Source of the DNA: Helicobacteraceae bacterium
Lineage (GTDB): Bacteria; Campylobacterota; Campylobacteria; Campylobacterales; Helicobacteraceae
Length of the DNA stretch: 9,973 nt
Assembly: GCA_900770765.1 (NCBI GenBank)
Contig: CAAGLK010000121.1
Location: 1 to 9,973 of the forward strand
Direction: 5' to 3'
Position numbers and translations under genes: made by a program. The notes beneath the pieces are model-generated. The model was not told the origin of the DNA and made no database searches. It saw only the letters and a program-made list of their open reading frames with translations. Position 1 is the stretch's first letter. Each line of letters starts with the position of its first letter. Below, one piece after another: positions 5,835-9,973 of the stretch.

Positions 5835-6413
5835 ATGGAATTTTTAGTAGAAAAAATAGGGATGAGCCGAACCATTGGTAAGCCTAGTTTGCCTGTAACT
5901 TTGCTAAAAGTAAAAAACGCTAAAGTGTGCGAAGTGCTAGAAAATGGCAAAGCATTAGTTGCTTATAATAAAGGCAAGGCGTTAAATAAGGCAATCGCTG
6001 GAATCCAAAAGAAATATAATTTAGAAAAAGAGTTTAATAAGTTTGCGACAATTGAAGTGGCAAATAAAGAGGCTGGTGATTTAGATTTATCTGCTTTAGA
6101 GAGTGCAAAAAGGGCGAAAGTTTCTTTTAACACAAAAGGGCGCGGCTTTAGCGGCGTTATGAAACGATGGAATTTCCAAGGTGGTCCTGGTGCGCATGGT
6201 AGCCGATTCCATAGAGCGCCTGGGTCAATTGGTAATAGAGAGTGGCCAGGTCGTGTGCAGCCAGGTAAGAAAATGGCAGGGCATTATGGTAATGAAAAAG
6301 TAACAGTGCAAAATGAAATTGTATCTTTTGATAAAGAGCATGGTGTGCTAGTGCTAAAAGGCTCGGTGCCAGGCTTCAATGGTGCATTTGGTAAAATTAA
6401 AATTGTAGGTTAA
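5835..6413 (+). CDS. rplC: 50S ribosomal protein L3
   Basis: L3 is an early 50S assembly protein whose long loop reaches the peptidyl-transferase centre. The start has GGGAGG upstream. The 192 residues show MEFLVEKIGMSRT at the N-terminus, then KGRGFSGVMKRWNFQGG, HGSRFHRAPGSIG, KKMAGHYGNEKVTVQNE and VLKGSVPGFNG. It is slightly shorter than E. coli L3 (209) because the middle and C-terminus are compact. The E. coli segment GSIGQNQTPG, which holds the PrmB-methylated Gln150, aligns here with GSIGNREWPG, so that position is Glu. From memory of H. pylori L3, this is a lineage trait. The next gene, rplD, begins 10 bases downstream. Confidence 0.97.
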   Translation: MEFLVEKIGMSRTIGKPSLPVTLLKVKNAKVCEVLENGKALVAYNKGKALNKAIAGIQKKYNLEKEFNKFATIEVANKEAGDLDLSALESAKRAKVSFNTKGRGFSGVMKRWNFQGGPGAHGSRFHRAPGSIGNREWPGRVQPGKKMAGHYGNEKVTVQNEIVSFDKEHGVLVLKGSVPGFNGAFGKIKIVG

Positions 6414-6423
6414 AGGCTTGTGA

Positions 6424-7035
6424 ATGAACGCAATAATTTTAGATAAAAATTTAAAAAAATCTGGTGAAGCACAGCTGCCAGAAAGCTATAAAAGCATAAA
6501 TTCGCACAATCTTTATTTATATGTTAAATCCTTTTTAGCTTCTATGCGCTCAAACAACGCATTGGCAAAAACTCGCGGTAATGTAAGTGGCGGTGGTAAA
6601 AAGCCATGGAGTCAAAAAGGTGGTGGTAGAGCAAGAGCTGGGAGTATTACTTCGCCTGTATTTGTAGGCGGTGGTGTATCTCACGGACCTAGTAATAATC
6701 GCAACTATAATTTAAAAGTAAATAAAAAGCAAAAAAGATTGGCATTGCAATATGCTTTACAAGAAAAGGCAAATAGCGGTAGCTTATTTATCGTAGATAA
6801 AATTCAAATACAAAGCGGCAAAACAAAAGATGCAAACGCTATGTTTAAAGCATTAAATCAAAGAAATACTTTATTTGTTTCTGAATTGTTTGATGAAAAA
6901 ACATTTTTAGCTTTTAGGAATATTAAAGATTGTTATTTGATTGATGGGGCTGAGCTAAATGCATATTTGGTTGCGACATTTAGATCTGTAGTGATTGAAA
7001 AATCGCTTTTTGAATCTATAACTAAAGAGGATTAA
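6424..7035 (+). CDS. rplD: 50S ribosomal protein L4
   Basis: L4 binds 23S rRNA domain I, and its extended loop lines the exit tunnel. The 203 residues carry the conserved loop at about 51-90: RGNVSGGGKKPWSQKGGGRARAGS, written here as RGNVSGGGKKPW then QKGGGRARAGS, followed by SPVFVGGGVSHGP. The C-terminal half, with ALQYAL and LIDGAELNAYLV, is the globular domain. The Shine-Dalgarno is weak (AAGG just after the rplC stop), so translation may depend on coupling with rplC. In gamma-proteobacteria L4 represses its own operon through a long S10 leader. The leader here is too short for that structure, so this regulation is not expected. Confidence 0.97.
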   Translation: MNAIILDKNLKKSGEAQLPESYKSINSHNLYLYVKSFLASMRSNNALAKTRGNVSGGGKKPWSQKGGGRARAGSITSPVFVGGGVSHGPSNNRNYNLKVNKKQKRLALQYALQEKANSGSLFIVDKIQIQSGKTKDANAMFKALNQRNTLFVSELFDEKTFLAFRNIKDCYLIDGAELNAYLVATFRSVVIEKSLFESITKED

Positions 7036-7036
7036 G

Positions 7037-7318
7037 ATGGCAAATATTACAGATATTAAATCAATTATGTATACAGAGAAGAGCTTAAAATTACAAGAGC
7101 AAGATGTGCTTGTAGTGCAAACTTCTCCAAAAATAAGCAAAACACAGCTTAAAGAAGTTTTTAGGGAGTATTTTGGTGTTACTCCACTTTCTATTAATTC
7201 TTTAAGACAAAATGGTAAGGTTAAGAGATTCCGCGGAACTATTGGTAAGAGAAATGACTTCAAAAAGTTTTTTGTTAAGCTGCCAGAGGGCGCAAAAATA
7301 GATTCACTAGCGGTATAG
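7037..7318 (+). CDS. rplW: 50S ribosomal protein L23
   Basis: L23 sits at the exit-tunnel rim and is the docking site for trigger factor and signal recognition particle. The 93 residues start MANITDIKSIMYTEKSL and contain the family pattern in which a central helix (SKTQLKEVFREYFGV) is followed by the loop NSLRQNGKVKRFRGTIGKRNDFKKFFV. AAGAGGAT within the end of rplD serves as the ribosome binding site, and a single base separates the rplD stop from this ATG. It is close to the usual bacterial length (about 93-100). Confidence 0.97.
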   Translation: MANITDIKSIMYTEKSLKLQEQDVLVVQTSPKISKTQLKEVFREYFGVTPLSINSLRQNGKVKRFRGTIGKRNDFKKFFVKLPEGAKIDSLAV

Positions 7319-7327
7319 GAGAGTAAA

Positions 7328-8155
7328 ATGGCAATTAAAACATATAAACCATATACACCTAGCAGACGCTTTATGAGTAACTTAAGCTCAGAAAATATTA
7401 CAGCAAAAGCTAGCGTTAGAAAACTTTTAATAAAACTTCCAGCACACGCAGGAAGAAACAATAATGGTAGAATCACAAGTCGCCACAAAGAAGCAGGTGC
7501 AAAAAAACTTTATAGAATCATTGATTTTAAAAGAAATAAATTTAATGTAGAGGGTAAAGTTTCTGCTATTGAATACGACCCGTATAGAAATTGTAGAATC
7601 GCACTTATAACTTATGTAGATGGTGATAAGAGATATATTATCCAGCCTAGTGGCTTAAGTGTGGGTGATAAAGTTATTTCTGCTGAAGGTGGGCTAGATA
7701 TTAGAACTGGTTATGCGATGAAGCTTAAAAATATACCTATTGGAACGGTTGTGCATAATATTGAAATGTATCCGGGTCGTGGGGGGCAGCTTGCAAGAAG
7801 TGCTGGTGCTAGTGCGCAACTTATGGGTAGAGAGGGTAAATATTCTACGCTTAGGATGCCAAGTGGTGAAATGCGATATATTTTAGGTGAGTGTATGGCT
7901 ACTATTGGTGTTGTAGGTAATGAGGACTTTGCAAATATTTCTATTGGTAAAGCAGGTAGGAATCGCCACTTAGGGATTCGCCCACAAAGTAGAGGTTCTG
8001 CTATGAACCCTGTAGATCACCCACATGGTGGTGGTGAGGGTAAAACAGGTTCAAGTGGACATCCTGTATCTCCATGGGGTATGCCAGCTAAAGGCTATAA
8101 AACTCGCCGCAAAAAAGCAAGCGATAAGCTAATTATTTCAAGAAGAAAAAAATAA
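7328..8155 (+). CDS. rplB: 50S ribosomal protein L2
   Basis: L2 is among the most conserved 50S proteins, needed for subunit association and for the peptidyl-transferase region. The 275 residues match the family (E. coli 273). They begin MAIKTYKPYTPSRRFMSN and include GRNNNGRITSRHKE, YRIIDFKRNK, EYDPYRN, GTVVHNIEMYPGRGGQLARSAG (split by eye into NIEMYPG and QLARSAG), MNPVDHPHGGGEG with the essential His, and SPWGMPAKGYKTRRKKASD at the C-terminus. The N-terminus and C-terminal tail closely resemble H. pylori L2, which is the main reason for assigning the window to Helicobacter. The gene lies 9 bases after rplW, with GGAG overlapping that gene's stop. Confidence 0.99.
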   Translation: MAIKTYKPYTPSRRFMSNLSSENITAKASVRKLLIKLPAHAGRNNNGRITSRHKEAGAKKLYRIIDFKRNKFNVEGKVSAIEYDPYRNCRIALITYVDGDKRYIIQPSGLSVGDKVISAEGGLDIRTGYAMKLKNIPIGTVVHNIEMYPGRGGQLARSAGASAQLMGREGKYSTLRMPSGEMRYILGECMATIGVVGNEDFANISIGKAGRNRHLGIRPQSRGSAMNPVDHPHGGGEGKTGSSGHPVSPWGMPAKGYKTRRKKASDKLIISRRKK

Positions 8156-8164
8156 GGAAATTAA

Positions 8165-8446
8165 ATGGCTAGATCAGTAAAAAAAGGTCCTTTTGTTGAT
8201 GCACATTTATTAAAAAAAGTGCTTAAAGCAAAAGAGACAAAAGACAATAAACCGATTAAAACTTGGTCGCGCAGAAGCACAATTACGCCAGATATGATTG
8301 GGCTTACATTTAATGTGCATAATGGCAGAGCGTTTGTCCCTGTGTATGTTACAGAAAATCACATTGGCTATAAACTTGGCGAGTTTGCTCCTACAAGAAC
8401 TTTTAAAGGACACAAAGGAAGTGTCCAAAAGAAAATCGGTAAGTAA
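8165..8446 (+). CDS. rpsS: 30S ribosomal protein S19
   Basis: S19 lies in the 30S head and partners S13 near the A-site tRNA. The 93 residues begin MARSVKKGPFVDAHLL, continue with TWSRRSTITPDMIG and HNGRAFVPVYVTENHIGYKLGEFAPTR (NGRAFVPVYV then GYKLGEFAPTRT) and end FKGHKGSVQKKIGK, all family hallmarks. It has AAGGAAAT upstream, 9 bases after rplB and 10 before rplV. Codon use and composition resemble its neighbours. Confidence 0.98.
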   Translation: MARSVKKGPFVDAHLLKKVLKAKETKDNKPIKTWSRRSTITPDMIGLTFNVHNGRAFVPVYVTENHIGYKLGEFAPTRTFKGHKGSVQKKIGK

Positions 8447-8456
8447 GGGGTAGATT

Positions 8457-8786
8457 ATGAGTAAAGCATTATTAAGATATATCCGTCTATCACCGACAAA
8501 AGCTAGGTTAATCGCTAAAGAAGTGCAAGGGATGAACGCAGAACTAGCGATTGCATCTTTAGAGTTTATGCCAAATAAAGCTGCAAGAGTTATTTCAAAG
8601 GTAATTGCATCTGCGGTCGCTAATGGTGGCTATCAAGCTGATGGTGTGGTTGTTTCATCTTGTAGAGTTGATGCAGGTCCTGTATTACGCAGATTTACAC
8701 CAAGAGCTAGAGGTAGGGCAACACCTATTAGAAAACCAACTTCACATATTTTTGTAGAAGTATCACAACAAAGTAAGGATAAGTAA
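8457..8786 (+). CDS. rplV: 50S ribosomal protein L22
   Basis: L22 contacts all 23S rRNA domains, and its long beta-hairpin lines the exit tunnel opposite L4. The 109 residues (E. coli 110) show LRYIRLSPTKARLIAKEVQG, the helical core ALASLEFMPNKAARVISKVI-like segment (here AIASLEFMPNKAARVI) and the hairpin RVDAGPVLRRFTPRARGRA followed by PIRKPTSHI. The terminal TAA shares its last A with the ATG of rpsC (TAATG), a typical translational-coupling junction. Confidence 0.98.
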   Translation: MSKALLRYIRLSPTKARLIAKEVQGMNAELAIASLEFMPNKAARVISKVIASAVANGGYQADGVVVSSCRVDAGPVLRRFTPRARGRATPIRKPTSHIFVEVSQQSKDK

Positions 8787-9493
8787 TGGGTCAAAAAGTT
8801 AATCCGATTGGTCTAAGACTTGGAATCAATAGAAATTGGGAGTCAAGATGGTTTCCAGCATTCAATAGTGCTCCGCAAAATATCGCAGAAGACTATAAAA
8901 TTAGAAAATTCTTAAAAAAAGAGCTTTACTATGCAGGTGTTAGCGATATTGTAATTGAAAGAACTGCAAAAAAGGTTCGTGTAACTGTGGTAGCGGCTAG
9001 ACCTGGAATTATTATTGGTAAAAAAGGTGCAGATGTTGAAAAACTTAAAGAATCACTAAAAAAAGTGGTTAATAAAGATATTTTTATCAACATCAAAGAA
9101 GTTAAAAAGCCACAAAGTAACGCACAGCTTGCCGCTGAAAGTGTAGCTACACAATTAGAGCGTAGGGTAGCATTTAGAAGGGCTATGAAAAAAGTTATGC
9201 AAGGTGCTATTAAATCTGGTGCAAAGGGCGTTAAAGTGCGTGTTTCTGGTCGTTTAGCTGGAGCTGAAATGGCAAGAACTGAGTGGTATATGGAAGGTAG
9301 GATTCCACTTCATACGCTAAGAGCGAAAATTGATTATGGCTTTGCTGAGGCTTTTACAACTTATGGAAACATTGGCGTAAAAGTGTGGATTTTCAAAGGT
9401 GAAGTATTACAAAAAGGAATCCAAGCAGAAAAACAAAACGAAGAGGGCGAAGAAAAAGCAAGTCGCCCAGCTAGAAAAAGAAGGGGGCAATAA
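8786..9493 (+). CDS. rpsC: 30S ribosomal protein S3
   Basis: S3 forms the mRNA entry site with S4 and S5 and contributes to ribosomal helicase activity. The 235 residues (E. coli 233) begin MGQKVNPIGLRLGI. The type II KH domain has its GKKG loop at residues 78-81 (GIIIGKKGADVEKL). The C-terminal domain contains RRAMKKVMQGAIKSGAKG-type sequence and VSGRLAGAEMARTEWYMEGR, followed by IPLHTLRA. The final 25 residues are a charged tail (EKQNEEGEEKASRPARKRRGQ in two parts: acidic, then basic). The start overlaps the rplV stop by one base, with AAGGAT inside rplV as ribosome binding site. Confidence 0.98.
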   Translation: MGQKVNPIGLRLGINRNWESRWFPAFNSAPQNIAEDYKIRKFLKKELYYAGVSDIVIERTAKKVRVTVVAARPGIIIGKKGADVEKLKESLKKVVNKDIFINIKEVKKPQSNAQLAAESVATQLERRVAFRRAMKKVMQGAIKSGAKGVKVRVSGRLAGAEMARTEWYMEGRIPLHTLRAKIDYGFAEAFTTYGNIGVKVWIFKGEVLQKGIQAEKQNEEGEEKASRPARKRRGQ

Positions 9494-9495
9494 TT

Positions 9496-9921
9496 ATGTT
9501 AATGCCAAAAAGAACAAAATATAGAAAGCAAATGAAAGGTCGCAATCGCGGTAAGGCTTTCCGTGGGACTTCTTTAGCTTTTGGTGAGTTTGGGATTAAA
9601 GCTGTGGAGCACGGCAGAATTGACTCTAGACAAATTGAAGCTGCTAGGATTGCTATGACTAGGGCTACTAAGAGAATGGGGATGGTTTGGATTCGTGTAT
9701 TCCCAGATAAGCCACTAACTGCTAAGCCGCTTGAAACTCGTATGGGTAAAGGTAAAGGTGCTGTGGATAAATGGGTTATGAATATTAAGCCAGGTAGAAT
9801 CATTTATGAAATGGGTAGTGTTGATGAGACATTGGCGCGAAGTGCTTTAGCTTTAGCACAAAGCAAACTCCCTTTTAAAACAAAAATTGTAACTAGAGAG
9901 GGCGAAAATGAAATATACTGA
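9496..9921 (+). CDS. rplP: 50S ribosomal protein L16
   Basis: L16 sits at the A-site side of the peptidyl-transferase centre and is a late assembly protein. The ATG at 9496 gives MLMPKRTKYRKQMKGRNRG, and this MLMPKRTK start is the family norm. A second ATG two codons later is not preferred because AGGGGG (9482-9487) is best spaced for 9496. The 141 residues (E. coli 136) include FGEFGIKAVEHGRI, SRQIEAARIAMTRATKR, WIRVFPDKPLTAKPLETRMG and KGAVDKWV. The gene begins 2 bases after rpsC and its end overlaps rpmC by 14 bases. Confidence 0.98.
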   Translation: MLMPKRTKYRKQMKGRNRGKAFRGTSLAFGEFGIKAVEHGRIDSRQIEAARIAMTRATKRMGMVWIRVFPDKPLTAKPLETRMGKGKGAVDKWVMNIKPGRIIYEMGSVDETLARSALALAQSKLPFKTKIVTREGENEIY

Positions 9922-9973
9922 GATTAGCGAAAAAAGCGTAGAAGAACTAAACACGCTTTTAAAAGAAAAGCAA
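9908..9973 (+). CDS. rpmC: 50S ribosomal protein L29, 5' part only
   Basis: The last 66 bases encode MKYTEISEKSVEELNTLLKE and two more residues with no stop before the window ends. This fits the N-terminal helix of L29 (Helicobacter versions begin MKYTEL-), and rpmC follows rplP in the standard S10 operon order. GAGGG at 9898-9902 is five bases upstream of the ATG. The start overlaps the rplP coding region by 14 bases, which indicates coupled translation. L29 is a small two-helix protein beside L23 at the tunnel exit. Confidence 0.93.
   Translation, partial: MKYTEISEKSVEELNTLLKEKQ

Noticed and set aside
5741..5950. Minus-strand open frame across the rpsJ-rplC junction
   Set aside because: Antisense shadow of conserved ribosomal genes, with no supporting signals.
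6955..7488. Minus-strand open frame of over 500 bases across rplD, rplW and rplB
   Set aside because: It is entirely antisense to three unmistakable ribosomal protein genes and has no recognisable family or ribosome binding site.
8408..8426. Hairpin GGACAC/GTGTCC near the end of rpsS
   Set aside because: It is a 6-bp stem with a 7-base loop and no T-run, inside conserved codons, and the operon continues. Probably chance, not a terminator or attenuator.

Overview
The window looks like part of a Helicobacter-type genome (Campylobacterota). It is AT-rich. The ribosomal proteins, L2 and L3 in particular, read like Helicobacter orthologues, and the promoters fit that phylum. This is judged by eye, and no species is claimed. 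The first 19 bases are Illumina adapter sequence, so biological sequence starts at base 20 and the left edge is an assembly contig end.

Layout. (1) Bases 20-4137 hold two overlapping plus-strand genes for surface-glycan synthesis. The first is a 5'-truncated DUF4422 plus GT8 glycosyltransferase fusion. The second is a 745-residue protein of unrecognised family. They share a homologous C-terminal tail of about 110 residues, and each tail contains an N-(H/Q)-L-(S/A/T)-Y-(K/R)-(L/I)-G type motif twice. The second gene also carries two palindromic repeat elements in frame. (2) Bases 4149-5249 hold a convergent minus-strand glf (UDP-galactopyranose mutase). A 9-bp hairpin spans both stop codons. 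(3) Bases 5250-5511 are an AT-rich divergent control region, with a Campylobacter-type T-tract promoter for glf and a canonical TTGATA-N17-TATAAT promoter for the ribosomal operon. (4) Bases 5512-9973 are the start of the S10 operon: rpsJ, rplC, rplD, rplW, rplB, rpsS, rplV, rpsC, rplP and the first 22 codons of rpmC. The genes lie in standard order with gaps of 1-11 bases or small overlaps.

How it fits together. glf makes the UDP-galactofuranose donor, and the two neighbouring genes probably act in assembling a surface glycan, so bases 20-5249 look like the edge of an LPS, capsule or glycan locus next to the housekeeping S10 operon. The ribosomal section is ordinary. The points most worth a second look are the shared C-terminal tail module, the in-frame palindromic elements in the unrecognised gene, and the altered HYRR motif of the DUF4422 domain. 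I see no CRISPR array, tRNA, rRNA, IS element or obvious new defence system.
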